Numbered from the stretch's first letter, positions 48,127 to 56,760 are shown. The stretch is DNA of 64,000 nucleotides from Herbaspirillum sp. ST 5-3 (GCF_004804275.1 NZ_STGI01000014.1:1-64000), one strand, 5' to 3'. The notes: generated by a model not told the origin, from the sequence alone. Program-made: numbers and translations.

Positions 48127-49059
48127 TCACTCCCAATTCAAGATTTCTTTTACGATGTGTGGGAAGCCATTAGGTCCAACAAATAATTTTCTAATTTTTG
48201 CTGAAAAAATGTCCTCTTTTCCATTCGCATATTCTTTAGGAATGTTTGCTTCAATCGGCTCATCTTCCTCCACATCGTAATAATGGGAAAACGGAATATT
48301 GTCATCTTGAATGGCTGTCAAAACCTTCGCATCAATGTATGCAGTTTTGAGCAATTTAAATCTATTTCCTAAAGCCGCTAATCTTTCATACTCTTCAGTC
48401 TGCAAGAATGCTTCATAGCTCAAAGATGGTGTGTCAGTCTTAGGGTTGTAGATGATGACGAACTTAAATCTTTCGTTTAGGCTTTCGTAGGTTCCTGTGA
48501 ATGTGAAAGTGTCCAATGCGAGATTGATGCTCGTTAAGCTTTTCTCTTCGTTTACAGGAATCACAATCACATAGTCTTTTTTAGAACGCTTTAAAAAGAA
48601 CGCCTTCTCATCATCAACAACTTCACCATCTACACTTTCCCCCTTCTCATAGAGATTGTTGAAGATAGTGATGCCCTGTCCTGGGAAGTCAAACCAAGAT
48701 ACAGGAACCTTCTTTTTTAGGCTTGCAATGAATTGCTCTTTGATCTCGGCGTGCTGCTCTTTTGAATAGCCGTTTTGGTTAAGAATGTCGAACTGTTGAA
48801 CACCAAGCAAAGCATCTTGTTTTGATGGATTTTGCTCAGGTTTTCCAAAGCTATCTTTCTGCCCCATTCTATTTAATGTTGCGGTCGCTTTGGTATCCAT
48901 TAGATAGGCAGCAGTTTCAATCGCTAACTTTCTTGATTGGTCAATGCCGTTCGTTGTTATGTGACTTTTTCCGCTTCCGCCCTGCTCAGAAAGAACAAGA
49001 ACATTCACATTTCTTTCAGATAGCTTGTCCATCAGTTTGCTTAATAATTTTTTTTCCAT
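48127..49059 (-). CDS. P-loop ATPase, ParA/StbB/MobD-like
   Basis: A cytosolic 310-residue P-loop protein. The N-terminal LVLSEQGGSGKSHITTNGID contains GGSGKS (about 27-32), close to the deviant Walker A of the ParA/MinD group. The later FDFPGQG has the place of a Walker A' or B aspartate. The overall plan recalls StbB of R388 and MobD-type mobilisation ATPases. It sits in an operon with small DNA-binding-like proteins, between relaxase and coupling-protein modules. A role in element stability or positioning for transfer is likely but not proven. Confidence 0.72.
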   Translation of the reverse strand: MEKKLLSKLMDKLSERNVNVLVLSEQGGSGKSHITTNGIDQSRKLAIETAAYLMDTKATATLNRMGQKDSFGKPEQNPSKQDALLGVQQFDILNQNGYSKEQHAEIKEQFIASLKKKVPVSWFDFPGQGITIFNNLYEKGESVDGEVVDDEKAFFLKRSKKDYVIVIPVNEEKSLTSINLALDTFTFTGTYESLNERFKFVIIYNPKTDTPSLSYEAFLQTEEYERLAALGNRFKLLKTAYIDAKVLTAIQDDNIPFSHYYDVEEDEPIEANIPKEYANGKEDIFSAKIRKLFVGPNGFPHIVKEILNWE

Positions 49060-49094
49060 TTCGTTTCTCCTATTTAGTTATTGTATGGATCGTC

Positions 49095-49382
49095 TTAATA
49101 TTTAATTTTTTCTATGTTTTCTGGAATGAATGTTGGGTTTCCAATGCACATAGGAACATTTGTTTTTGTTTCATCCCAAGACCATTTCAAAGTTCGTTGG
49201 CAATAAATTTTGCCCTTGTCGCCAATGATCATTGGGGTCGCATCGCGGCATGTAGCACAAGCATTCAATTTAGGATTTGGCAAAGAATTCTTGAACAGTT
49301 CAAAGATCGGCAGAACCTTCTTTTCTAGTTCGTCCTGGATCTCTACCTGGTCTGTAGCCTTCTTCTCAGTGTTTTTATTCAT
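49095..49382 (-). CDS. Hypothetical small protein with four cysteines, 95 aa
   Basis: Not recognised. Cysteines occur in NACATCRDATP (CxxC), KIYCQRTLKW and VPMCIGNP. Four Cys could bind one zinc or iron-sulfur centre; a wHTH or ribbon role is open. Its ATG overlaps the stop of the upstream gene (TAATG), so the two are coupled. It lies 35 bp before the ATPase gene. Confidence 0.62.
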   Translation of the reverse strand: MNKNTEKKATDQVEIQDELEKKVLPIFELFKNSLPNPKLNACATCRDATPMIIGDKGKIYCQRTLKWSWDETKTNVPMCIGNPTFIPENIEKIKY

Positions 49383-49759
49383 TACTTATCTCCCCAATCG
49401 CTTTCAATCGCTTGCAAAACTGCTTCTTCAATCAAATACATTTGGTTGATACCAGTTGAACGCTTTTTATTTTTCAAGTGCTGTCTAATATCGTCGGGAA
49501 GATTCAGGCTGTGCCTATAGACCTTTGAGGTTCCAAAGTCTCTCTTCCCGTTGAACAGCTTCCAATCGTTTTCAATTGCAATGTCAAGAGCCGTGGTAAT
49601 CAAAACTTTCATCGTTACACCCGACTTTTTGCACTTCTCTCGCAAACCATTTATAGCAGTCTCATGGAAAGAAAGATTATGGGTATATCTTGGGCTGTTA
49701 TTTCGTTTGTATTTTTTCTCAACCAATTTATTCTCCTTTTTATCGTTGATTTTCTTCAT
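49382..49759 (-). CDS. Hypothetical basic protein, probable DNA-binding regulator, 125 aa
   Basis: A very basic N-terminus (KKENKLVEKKYKRNNSPRYT) is followed by two segments that each look like beta-helix-helix units: YTHNLSFHETAINGLREKCK and YRHSLNLPDDIRQHLKNKKR. Two ribbon-helix-helix units in one chain are plausible. It is first in its operon under a class I promoter (49769-49827), so it may be the operon regulator. Confidence 0.62.
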   Translation of the reverse strand: MKKINDKKENKLVEKKYKRNNSPRYTHNLSFHETAINGLREKCKKSGVTMKVLITTALDIAIENDWKLFNGKRDFGTSKVYRHSLNLPDDIRQHLKNKKRSTGINQMYLIEEAVLQAIESDWGDK

Positions 49760-49768
49760 CCTTTTTTA

Positions 49769-49827
49769 GTTATATTAAATTAAAATTATTTGTCAATACT
49801 TTAAAGGAGAAAATTAAATATTTTTTT
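49769..49827 (-). promoter_or_regulatory. Class I ICE promoter/operator upstream of the ParA-like operon
   Basis: On the minus strand AAATATTTAATTT, TCTCCTTT and AAGTATTGACA lead into the -35 TTGACA (49791-49796), a 16-bp spacer and the -10 TATAAC (49769-49774). Confidence 0.78.
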
Positions 49828-49847
49828 GGTCGATAAAAATACCGCAT

Positions 49848-49960
49848 TTGACAACTGATTTTATTCTGCTAATTTGTTCTTGCTATCACGGTTATTGTTA
49901 TAAATCGTTTTTCCTTGTGTTCATGCTGATAGTAAAAGCCCCTTAATCGGGGCTTTTTTT
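49848..49960 (+). ncRNA. Candidate small RNA with own promoter and terminator
   Basis: TTGACA (49848-49853), a 16-bp spacer and TAATTT (49870-49875) are followed about 60 bp later by AGCCCC, a 6-nt loop and GGGGCT with seven T (49938-49960). No ORF is present. A transcript of about 79 nt from near 49882 is predicted. It has the same plan as the candidate at 40197-40302 but no sequence likeness to it beyond the terminator type. Confidence 0.5.
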
Positions 49961-49968
49961 ATTTCGGG

Positions 49969-49996
49969 TTGAAATCAATTATTTATACGCTATAAG
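49969..49996 (+). promoter_or_regulatory. Promoter of the 50029 gene
   Basis: -35 TTGAAA (49969-49974), 16-bp spacer and -10 TATAAG (49991-49996). It lies directly behind the preceding terminator, and neither ICE operator block is present. Confidence 0.65.
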
Positions 49997-50028
49997 AAAA
50001 GAGTGTATTTAATAAAAAGGAGAACGAC

Positions 50029-50910
50029 ATGAATACATTTGATACTATAAATTTTGGAAAGAAAGATGGTGTTGAAGTCTTCCACGACGAACAAAAGAAT
50101 GAAGTGGTCGTTGTGGCGCCGAACCAATACGACTTGATATGGCAATTGAAGGGAAAGACTGAAGACGGAACGCCCTATTCCGATCAGGTCGCTTGGAACA
50201 ATACAGACAGGCTCACTGAGCTTTCATTCTTGGCTAAGAAGTCCGTAGATGAACTTCAGAAAAAAGCCGTGCTAGTCATCCCTGCGGGCAACCTTGAATC
50301 ATCTGACAAGCAGAAATTCTTTAACAGTAAGGTCAACAAGACTAGGGAAAGGGTTCTAGAGGCTGCTACTGAATACAACAGCTTCTTCTATAGGAAGGAC
50401 CAGGACGGAACCTATAGGAGCAAAACCACTTCGGATAAGGTCGAAGAATTTCTATATAAAGCAGCGTTTGAACAACCTGGTGAAAGGCAACCGTCCTTCC
50501 ACTTCGCAAAAAATGACAAAGACAATCCTATTCTTTCAGGTGAAGTCGCTCATGTCGGAAAATATTATGTTGTTCTTTACAGTGGCTTTGGTGAAGACAA
50601 GATAAATTTTGATGTGGTGAATACGGGAAAATTTTTGAAGGGTGATCAACTAAAAGAACAAAACAGAGAAAAGGAAATGCAAAAAATTCTTTCTGTCGGT
50701 GAGAAAGTTTTCATTGATCGCGACAAGATGGGCAATGTCATTGAGGTTTCAAAAGAGCCTATCCCATTAGAAAAGAATCATCCTGAACTTGCGGCAGCCG
50801 CCAAAGTTGAAAAACAGACTGAGGAAATAAAGTTGAAAGAAGAAAAAGCTAAACAAGATCCCCCAAAAAAGGAGCAGAAGCAAAAGAAATCAACACGATT
50901 GAAGATTTAA
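50029..50910 (+). CDS. Hypothetical protein with possible KfrB-like domain, 293 aa
   Basis: A soluble protein. The N-terminal part (about 1-130) is unassigned. The segment at about 170-245 (ILSGEVAHVGKYYVVLYSGF to LSVGEKVFIDRDKMGNVIEV) resembles the KfrB-like beta-barrel found at the ends of relaxases and plasmid proteins. The tail is a lysine/glutamate-rich disordered stretch. It has its own promoter and a terminator shared with the coupling-protein operon. The KfrB likeness is by eye only. Confidence 0.6.
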   Translation: MNTFDTINFGKKDGVEVFHDEQKNEVVVVAPNQYDLIWQLKGKTEDGTPYSDQVAWNNTDRLTELSFLAKKSVDELQKKAVLVIPAGNLESSDKQKFFNSKVNKTRERVLEAATEYNSFFYRKDQDGTYRSKTTSDKVEEFLYKAAFEQPGERQPSFHFAKNDKDNPILSGEVAHVGKYYVVLYSGFGEDKINFDVVNTGKFLKGDQLKEQNREKEMQKILSVGEKVFIDRDKMGNVIEVSKEPIPLEKNHPELAAAAKVEKQTEEIKLKEEKAKQDPPKKEQKQKKSTRLKI

Positions 50911-50940
50911 AAAATAAAGCCCCTTTCGGGGCTTATTTAT
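50911..50940. terminator. GCCCC-type terminator between convergent genes
   Basis: AAAGCCCC, loop TTTC and GGGGCTT. A T-rich stretch follows on the minus strand, serving the coupling-protein gene, and a weaker one on the plus strand. Confidence 0.87.
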
Positions 50941-53240
50941 ATAATTCTTCGTTCATTTATTCCCTGCCATTGATTCATCATGTTGGGCAAACTCGGCACT
51001 CTGTAAGTTTCGTTCAACCAATCCGCGCGTACTGGCTCACTTCGTTTCGGATAAGTCAGAAGTGGTATTTCCAAGAGAAAGACAGGATTTAATCCGCCGG
51101 CAATGTAGCAGTATTTGATTGTCTTGGTTGGCAAGTCCACCCCTAAATAATTGAACTCATCGGGCGTCATAACCTTATTTTGGAGTTCCTTGGGGCTCTC
51201 ACTTGTGGACTTGCCCCCTGCTCCCCAAGATGTTGTGCGATCAGGTCGTTTGATTGTGGCTTCGCCAACTAACCTTGAATACTTCTCATTGGTTTCACCG
51301 TCATTTGTTCCTAACAAAAATATTGAGCCGACATTTGAAGTTAAGAAGTTTGTCCACTCTTTTTTGTAGGTATCTTCAAGTTGGGCCAAGTCCTGGAAGG
51401 CAAGGCTAACTGACACTCCGCGGCTACGGAAAAGAGCCAAAGCTTTAGAAGTGAACTTCTTGATGTTCCCGTAAGATTGGAATTCGTCAATGATCAAAAG
51501 AAATTGTCTTTTATCGCTGTCTTCCAACTCACCTAAAATAATACTTGAAGAATAGTCCAAGATACCTCTGATGAAGCTATCAGTAAGTGTCGGGAATGCT
51601 TCGGATGGCTTCAACACTAGAATCTTTTTTGATGGTTTTTCATCCAAAATCCAATCTCTAATGGACAACCTTTTTTGATTTTCAATTTCGTCCCATTGTT
51701 TAGCATAGTGGACGACATTCGCGCACAGATCAGCCCATGCCCTTACTACTTCACTGTTTGAGGCCACACCTTGAAATATTTCTTGTTCATCCTTATCCAA
51801 TGTGTGTGCGGAGATGATTTTTTTAATTTGCTTCTCAACGGGCATTTCCAGATACTGAGCCAAGTGCTTCCATGCCCAAACCTTTTCTTTGCCAGCTTTG
51901 TTATTCAATGCCTTCACTAGACCTTTGAACATATTAGCTTTGAACTGTGCTTCGTTCTTGGATGGATTTCCTTTACCTTTGTTCTCTTCCGCTTCATCGT
52001 TATCATTTCTCATTTCATCAACGATAAAATTCAAATACAGATCACTTCTCAATGCTCGTGCTGTGGCTTGGTAGATAGCTCCTTTAATATTAAAGCCATC
52101 AAATACCCTTGAGATTTGAATTAAATCCTTAGTGTATGTTCCGATGTTGAACATGACACTTGATAGCGTTTCTTCGTGAGCATTAAGAATTTGCATTGAT
52201 TCAGGGTAGAACTTTGTCAGTATCGGTTCTAGTTCTTCGCCTGACTTCATCAGCATGTAAGCAAGCATTCCTGCATTCCAGGCTTTAGGGGCAACACCTT
52301 GGAGGAACACGGTTGCACCTGTTCCCACTGCAATGGCAGCTTCCGGCCAAATATCAGCATTTTCACTGACAGGGATTTTTCCCCTCCAAAAAGATTCAGC
52401 GACTAGGTTGTTATAAATGTCCGCTGGCATATCCCAAGCAATAGAGCCCTTTTCATGGGGCGCCCATCTCCACATGTCTTCCTCAGCAAACAGGGTAGCG
52501 TAATCGCCTTTGGGCGTATCCGCGATGAACATCTTGACATTTTCCCCATTGCGAATTTTTTGGTATTCCTGGGAGACAAGAATATATTTGATGGATTGAG
52601 ATTTACCTCTACCTGTTCCCCCTGTGAAGATGTGATGTTTTGTTCTTACATCTTCGGGAATTTCGATAACATCGCCTCTATCAACCTCATCAATGCTTGT
52701 CTCATTGGGGTTAAATTTTCCGCTACGGCTCGCAAGAATTAGCCTTGAACTAAATTGCTTTTTTTTCCCGATCATGCGGTCAAACGCTTGTTTGAGGAAT
52801 TCAAAAGCCTCTAAGCCTTCTAGCTTTTTCTTACCTCTAATAACCTGAATTCCGGTTCTTACTTTGAATGCTGATTTGAAGACAAAGTAACCGCATATAA
52901 AGCCAAGAACCAAGGGAGTGAATACAAGGACCTGGTATGTCCCTGCGACCCCTGCAATCATCGCTTGCTTGTCCAGGGCGTTATAGACCCTGAAACCATC
53001 AGAGACAAAGCCGCTGCGCAGTAAGCCAAAGAAGAAATTCCAATAATGAAAAGCCATCAAAAAAGGATGTTCAGGGATTTGAACGGGATACATTCTTAAT
53101 GTCAGCAACAAGGTAATTGAAACGACAAAAAAGAAAGTGGTTGACGAAAGATAGATTGCTGCCTTCAGGCTTCTAAATTTAATCGTTGGATCGCTCGGAT
53201 CGTTTTCTAATGGATATACTATTTTTATTTGCTCTTTCAT
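50937..53240 (-). CDS. Type IV coupling protein (VirD4/TraD-like)
   Basis: An inner-membrane ATPase that links the relaxase-DNA complex to the secretion channel. It has 767 residues. Membrane segments lie at about 28-50 and 98-120 with a periplasmic loop between them. The ATPase has Walker A HHIFTGGTGRGKSQSIKYIL (about 203-222), Walker B RQFLLIIDEFQSYGN (about 577-590) and the following VSVSLAFQDLAQLEDTYKKE, typical of TraD/VirD4. The LLGTNDGETNEKYSRLVGEA stretch also fits. It is second in a two-gene operon after a 117-residue protein. Confidence 0.92.
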   Translation of the reverse strand: MKEQIKIVYPLENDPSDPTIKFRSLKAAIYLSSTTFFFVVSITLLLTLRMYPVQIPEHPFLMAFHYWNFFFGLLRSGFVSDGFRVYNALDKQAMIAGVAGTYQVLVFTPLVLGFICGYFVFKSAFKVRTGIQVIRGKKKLEGLEAFEFLKQAFDRMIGKKKQFSSRLILASRSGKFNPNETSIDEVDRGDVIEIPEDVRTKHHIFTGGTGRGKSQSIKYILVSQEYQKIRNGENVKMFIADTPKGDYATLFAEEDMWRWAPHEKGSIAWDMPADIYNNLVAESFWRGKIPVSENADIWPEAAIAVGTGATVFLQGVAPKAWNAGMLAYMLMKSGEELEPILTKFYPESMQILNAHEETLSSVMFNIGTYTKDLIQISRVFDGFNIKGAIYQATARALRSDLYLNFIVDEMRNDNDEAEENKGKGNPSKNEAQFKANMFKGLVKALNNKAGKEKVWAWKHLAQYLEMPVEKQIKKIISAHTLDKDEQEIFQGVASNSEVVRAWADLCANVVHYAKQWDEIENQKRLSIRDWILDEKPSKKILVLKPSEAFPTLTDSFIRGILDYSSSIILGELEDSDKRQFLLIIDEFQSYGNIKKFTSKALALFRSRGVSVSLAFQDLAQLEDTYKKEWTNFLTSNVGSIFLLGTNDGETNEKYSRLVGEATIKRPDRTTSWGAGGKSTSESPKELQNKVMTPDEFNYLGVDLPTKTIKYCYIAGGLNPVFLLEIPLLTYPKRSEPVRADWLNETYRVPSLPNMMNQWQGINERRII

Positions 53241-53261
53241 AGAGTCTCCTTATTATTTTTC

Positions 53262-53615
53262 TTAAATCTTAACTGCTAACTGTTTTTTACTTTCGCTTAT
53301 GAGAAAATTTTCAAAACTAAATTTTATTAATGCTCGCTGAAGGTCTTGAAATATATCCAACCTTCTTAGCCCAATATCACATTCTTCTATTTTTTTATCA
53401 AGGGCATCAATTAAGAATTCCGTCAAACCCTGCTGACTTTGAATTGCTTTATTCACCTCAACGACATTTGAGTTGACCAAAATTTCTGTGATCAGTGAGA
53501 GGCATGATAAGAAAGGATTTTCATAAGCAACATCACTATCAATCACCCCGTAATGAGAAACTATGTTTTTTATTATTATTGTGTTATGCATGCCAGTCTG
53601 TCCAAATTCTTTCAT
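53262..53615 (-). CDS. Hypothetical protein upstream of the coupling protein, 117 aa
   Basis: Not recognised. It is a soluble, helical, slightly acidic protein. It lies 21 bp before the coupling-protein gene and is first in the operon under a class I promoter (53652-53710). A chaperone or adaptor role for the coupling protein is a guess from position. Confidence 0.62.
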   Translation of the reverse strand: MKEFGQTGMHNTIIIKNIVSHYGVIDSDVAYENPFLSCLSLITEILVNSNVVEVNKAIQSQQGLTEFLIDALDKKIEECDIGLRRLDIFQDLQRALIKFSFENFLISESKKQLAVKI

Positions 53616-53651
53616 AGCCCTTCCCTTTTTAATTTTATTGTTGCTAATATA

Positions 53652-53710
53652 TTTATAGTAAATTAAAATTTATTGTCAATACTTTTTAGGGAAAAATTAA
53701 ATATTTTTTA
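53652..53710 (-). promoter_or_regulatory. Class I ICE promoter/operator upstream of the coupling-protein operon
   Basis: On the minus strand AAATATTTAATTT, TTCCCTAA and AAAGTATTGACA lead into the -35 TTGACA (53674-53679), a 16-bp spacer and the -10 TATAAA (53652-53657). Confidence 0.78.
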
Positions 53711-53723
53711 CGGCACGGCGAAA

Positions 53724-53751
53724 TAAAAAAGCCCCATCGTCGGGGCTTTGC
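53724..53751 (-). terminator. Terminator of the AAA+ ATPase gene
   Basis: AAGCCCC, a 6-nt loop and GGGGCTT on the minus strand, followed by six T. Confidence 0.9.
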
Positions 53752-53753
53752 TG

Positions 53754-55616
53754 TTAGAAACCAATTTTGTTTTTTGTTGGCTCTTTTGCTTTGTCAAAGT
53801 GGGACAGACTTACTTCTATTTTTTTATTTTCTTCTTGAAGCTTATCTAGTTCTTCCTTTGAGTGTTCAAGCAATACTTTTGACACTGCACTTGAGATTTT
53901 TCCTTTCGCAACCCTTGGAGCATCATCCAAGAGCCAAGAAACAACCTCTTCATTGAGGGTGTCCATGAACACTGAGCAATCACAGATTTCATTCTTGTAG
54001 ATGTTCTGAATGATCTTCTTCTGTTCGTCCTGGTTGGGCCTCTGAATGTGGAAGATGCGGAATCTTGTTTGCAATGGATCAGGAAGGCTATCTAAGCCGT
54101 TTGCACAAGCGATGAAGATCATCGGGGATATGTCGACAGGACACTCTACAAACTCATCAACAAAGGCTTTAGCACTGCCCTCTTCTAGAAGCTGATAGAG
54201 AGCGTTTAAGGGGTTGTCGGCCGCGTCCTGTGATGACTTGTCCACCTCATCCAACAAAACGATTGGAGACGCTGTAGGGCTGTCTAACATCGCTTCAAAT
54301 ATCTTTCCTGGCTTGGCGCCCTTCCAAGATGAATTCAAGCCGTTTAAAACCCAATATGTTGATGTTGATGCCATGTCAACATAACTAAACCCTGTGTTCA
54401 GCTTGCTTGCTAAAGTTCTAGCAAACATGGTCTTGCCTATACCTGGTTCGCCGGTTAGCAAGATCGGTTGAAAGCGGTTCTTGTCTGCTAGGGCATTGAA
54501 GCGAAACTGAGACTTATAGAACTGAATGACTTCTCTGAAGTTTGGGAACTGATTCTCCAACTCATCAAATACTAATTCGTTTTGAGCAAATAACTTTTCC
54601 TTGACAGGATCGCTCTCTAAAATTCTTCTGTAGTGCCTTGATGAGTCTCCGTCCTCGTTATTCTTTGGAACCTTTGCAAGAATTCTTTTATCAAACCATT
54701 TATGGTAATTCTTCCCGACTCTAAAGTCTGCGATCGGAAGGCTAACTTCCATTCCTTGTGTCTCTTTTATATAGCACTCGGTTAAATACTCGGTTGCAAT
54801 GCGATGCTGGTCTGGACTGTCTTCTTTAAAGGACTGTATGGCAGAAACATTTAGAAGGTGAAGACTCCTTGCCTTAGAAACCTGATATTTTTCTTCCAAC
54901 CTGGCTTCCACCTGGTCAAGATAACGAATTATTTTATTCCTCAAAAAGTCGGGTGCGCTGCTATTGCCTTTGTAGAAGTCAACTATCTCATCCACATCTT
55001 TAAAGTCGAAATCATCCTCAAGGTAGGACTGAATATAATTTTTAATGCAGAACAAGCCGTTATCATCAGGATATAGGCGTGGCGGTTTGGCTGAATATTT
55101 CAATGCGAGTTCATCTACAGTCTTTTCCACATCATTAAATATTTTTTCCTCATCCTCAAGGATGCTTTCCAGCTTCACGCCAGCATTAGCGTTGTTTTCT
55201 TCTTTTTCTTCAGCCTCCATAAAGACATTTATTTCACTGTCTTCGCCATCATCATCATCATCATCGTCAGTTCTTTCCACTCTTTTTATAGCTTCTAATC
55301 TATACTCTTCAGCCACCATTTCTTCAGTTGTTTTATTTAAATCACCTGTCGTAGTGCTTTCGGTTTGATTTGCGAAGGTGTTAGTTTCTTGTTCTTGCAC
55401 CTGGTTGAACAGATTGACACTGTTGCTACCTTCGATTTCTTTGTCCCTCTCATCATTCAAGCGGCGAAATTCTCTGTTCACATCATTGATGAAGGATACG
55501 ATTAGGAAGAACCAAAAAAAGACGGTGTAACCTATCAAGTGAAGTATTACGGCATACAGTTTTTTAGATAAGTATTTTCTGTTGAGGCTTTCTAACTCAG
55601 TCGGCTTTGAAAACAT
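53754..55616 (-). CDS. Membrane-anchored AAA+ ATPase with Lon-like ATPase module, no protease domain
   Basis: A 620-residue protein. A membrane span lies near the N-terminus (LYAVILHLIGYTVFFWFFLI, about 20-44). A long charged linker follows with a run of seven aspartates (about 117-123, coded by a GAT repeat) and a helical region. The AAA+ module has Walker A LLTGEPGIGKTMFARTLASK (about 386-400), Walker B SPIVLLDEVDKSSQD, sensor 1 in MIFIACANGLDSLP and an arginine-finger region DPLQTRFRIFHIQ. The wording of the module resembles Lon/LonB, but no Ser-Lys protease domain follows. It is a single-gene unit under a class I promoter. Unfolding or assembly work at the transfer channel is possible. 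Confidence 0.78.
   Translation of the reverse strand: MFSKPTELESLNRKYLSKKLYAVILHLIGYTVFFWFFLIVSFINDVNREFRRLNDERDKEIEGSNSVNLFNQVQEQETNTFANQTESTTTGDLNKTTEEMVAEEYRLEAIKRVERTDDDDDDDGEDSEINVFMEAEEKEENNANAGVKLESILEDEEKIFNDVEKTVDELALKYSAKPPRLYPDDNGLFCIKNYIQSYLEDDFDFKDVDEIVDFYKGNSSAPDFLRNKIIRYLDQVEARLEEKYQVSKARSLHLLNVSAIQSFKEDSPDQHRIATEYLTECYIKETQGMEVSLPIADFRVGKNYHKWFDKRILAKVPKNNEDGDSSRHYRRILESDPVKEKLFAQNELVFDELENQFPNFREVIQFYKSQFRFNALADKNRFQPILLTGEPGIGKTMFARTLASKLNTGFSYVDMASTSTYWVLNGLNSSWKGAKPGKIFEAMLDSPTASPIVLLDEVDKSSQDAADNPLNALYQLLEEGSAKAFVDEFVECPVDISPMIFIACANGLDSLPDPLQTRFRIFHIQRPNQDEQKKIIQNIYKNEICDCSVFMDTLNEEVVSWLLDDAPRVAKGKISSAVSKVLLEHSKEELDKLQEENKKIEVSLSHFDKAKEPTKNKIGF
55240..55270. repeat. ATC/GAT trinucleotide repeat inside the AAA+ gene
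   Basis: A run of ATC units with one variant codes for seven aspartates in the acidic linker. Length changes would add or remove Asp residues without a frameshift. Confidence 0.8.
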
Positions 55617-55645
55617 ATTTGCTCCTTTTGTTATTGTTTTGAATA

Positions 55646-55703
55646 CCTATAGCAGATAGATTCAACATGTCAATACTTTTAAGGGGCAAATTAAATATTT
55701 TTG
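55646..55703 (-). promoter_or_regulatory. Class I ICE promoter/operator upstream of the AAA+ ATPase
   Basis: On the minus strand AAATATTTAATTT, GCCCCTTA and AAAGTATTGACA lead into the -35 TTGACA (55668-55673), a 16-bp spacer and the -10 TATAGG (55646-55651). Confidence 0.77.
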
Positions 55704-55772
55704 AAAAAATATTGATTTTGTTTTTTGAATTACTAATATAAGTATCGAGCACAACTACAATAAGGAGAAACG

Positions 55773-56144
55773 ATGCTTAATAACGAAATTAAAAACGAAA
55801 AGATAGCCAAATATGTTGGTGAAAGAGATTTTGGGAGGGCGAACGAATTTCAAACCTATCTAAATTTCTTTATAGAAAACCATGATAAGTTTGAAGAGGT
55901 CTTGCTAGATAAAGAAAAGTTCTCGTTTGGGAATGGATTGAAGAAGTATGAAAGGCTCTCAGCTTATATTGCGGAAGAACATAATATTTGCTGGAAGGAT
56001 GGCGAAAACATCCCTTCTTCCCTGGTTAGCAACCTACATAAATTGGCCCGAAGAGAAAAGGAAGCGAACATGCCTAAGAAAGTGAAGCTACCTGAGCATG
56101 ATACGGTTTTCAGGATCTACCATCCCGACGATGATTGGGAATAA
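55773..56144 (+). CDS. Hypothetical protein, 123 aa
   Basis: Not recognised. A soluble helical protein with an acidic end (RIYHPDDDWE). It is a single gene divergent from the AAA+ ATPase, with AAGGAGA before the ATG and TATAAG at 55737-55742 as a probable -10. A terminator follows. No neighbours share its direction closely, so context gives little. Confidence 0.62.
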   Translation: MLNNEIKNEKIAKYVGERDFGRANEFQTYLNFFIENHDKFEEVLLDKEKFSFGNGLKKYERLSAYIAEEHNICWKDGENIPSSLVSNLHKLARREKEANMPKKVKLPEHDTVFRIYHPDDDWE

Positions 56145-56176
56145 AAAAGAGCCCCTTTCGGGGCTTTTTCTTTTTC
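56144..56176. terminator. GCCCC-type bidirectional terminator
   Basis: GAGCCCC, loop TTTC and GGGGCTTTTTCTTTTT. Long T-runs lie on both sides, serving the 55773 gene and the converging secreted-protein gene. Confidence 0.9.
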
Positions 56177-56181
56177 ATATA

Positions 56182-56613
56182 TCACCCTGCACAAACTTGA
56201 TAACTTACATAGTATGGAATGCTCCATCCATAAACTGTGCAATCGCTAGACTGGAAATTTCTCACAGTTCCGGCTGGCATAGATGAAGTGTTATTCGCAT
56301 AGCAGCTACTCCAAGTTTTCATTTCTGTAGTAGTGGCATATCTATATCTCATCTCATTCACAGTTTGATAGCTTGAGCATTGAACGGTTCCATTTTGGGT
56401 TACATAGGTTGTTTGAGTCGGCTGTGTTATATAAACAGTCTGATTAGGGATAGCTACAGCATGAGATACACCATTTGATCCTGTGCTTGATCTTTGTTGC
56501 ATAGCCTGGTTAATACGAGCAAAATTTGGTGATGTGCTATCACCGGCTACAGGTGATGCCAAAACATTAGCTGATAATGCTAATGCGACCAACACGATAA
56601 ATCTCTTCTTCAT
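56182..56613 (-). CDS. Secreted Thr/Gln/Tyr-rich small protein, 143 aa
   Basis: No family recognised. A clear Sec signal peptide (MKKRFIVLVALALSANVLA) precedes a low-complexity part rich in Thr, Gln, Ser and Tyr (YITQPTQTTYVTQNGTVQCS). The mature chain has four cysteines (QCSSY, SSCYA, SDCTV, YQVCAG), so two disulfides are possible. It is divergent from the ABC importer operon and shares its class II operator pair, which suggests joint control with the importer. A surface or periplasmic role is likely. Confidence 0.68.
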   Translation of the reverse strand: MKKRFIVLVALALSANVLASPVAGDSTSPNFARINQAMQQRSSTGSNGVSHAVAIPNQTVYITQPTQTTYVTQNGTVQCSSYQTVNEMRYRYATTTEMKTWSSCYANNTSSMPAGTVRNFQSSDCTVYGWSIPYYVSYQVCAG

Positions 56614-56645
56614 AACATTCTCCTTATTATTGTTGTTATATATAT

Positions 56646-56760
56646 TATTTAATAAATTTTAATGGCAAAGTCAATATTATTTGGTTAAATATTTGCATAT
56701 TTTGTCGTTTAGATTTTTTAATCAAATAATATTGACTTTCAAAAATCTTTTTCTTATAAC
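56646..56760. promoter_or_regulatory. Divergent class II promoters with inverted operator pair
   Basis: Two copies of TTTAAYCAAATAATATTGAC face away from each other (minus copy 56669-56688, plus copy about 56717-56736) and differ at one core base. Each runs into its own -35 TTGACT. The plus strand has a 17-bp spacer and -10 TATAAC (56755-56760) for the importer. The minus strand has -10 TAAATA (56646-56651) for the secreted-protein gene. Confidence 0.75.

Noticed and set aside
55240-55270. GAT/ATC repeat as a phase-variation switch
   Set aside because: It is a trinucleotide repeat inside a coding region, so slippage changes the number of Asp residues but not the frame.
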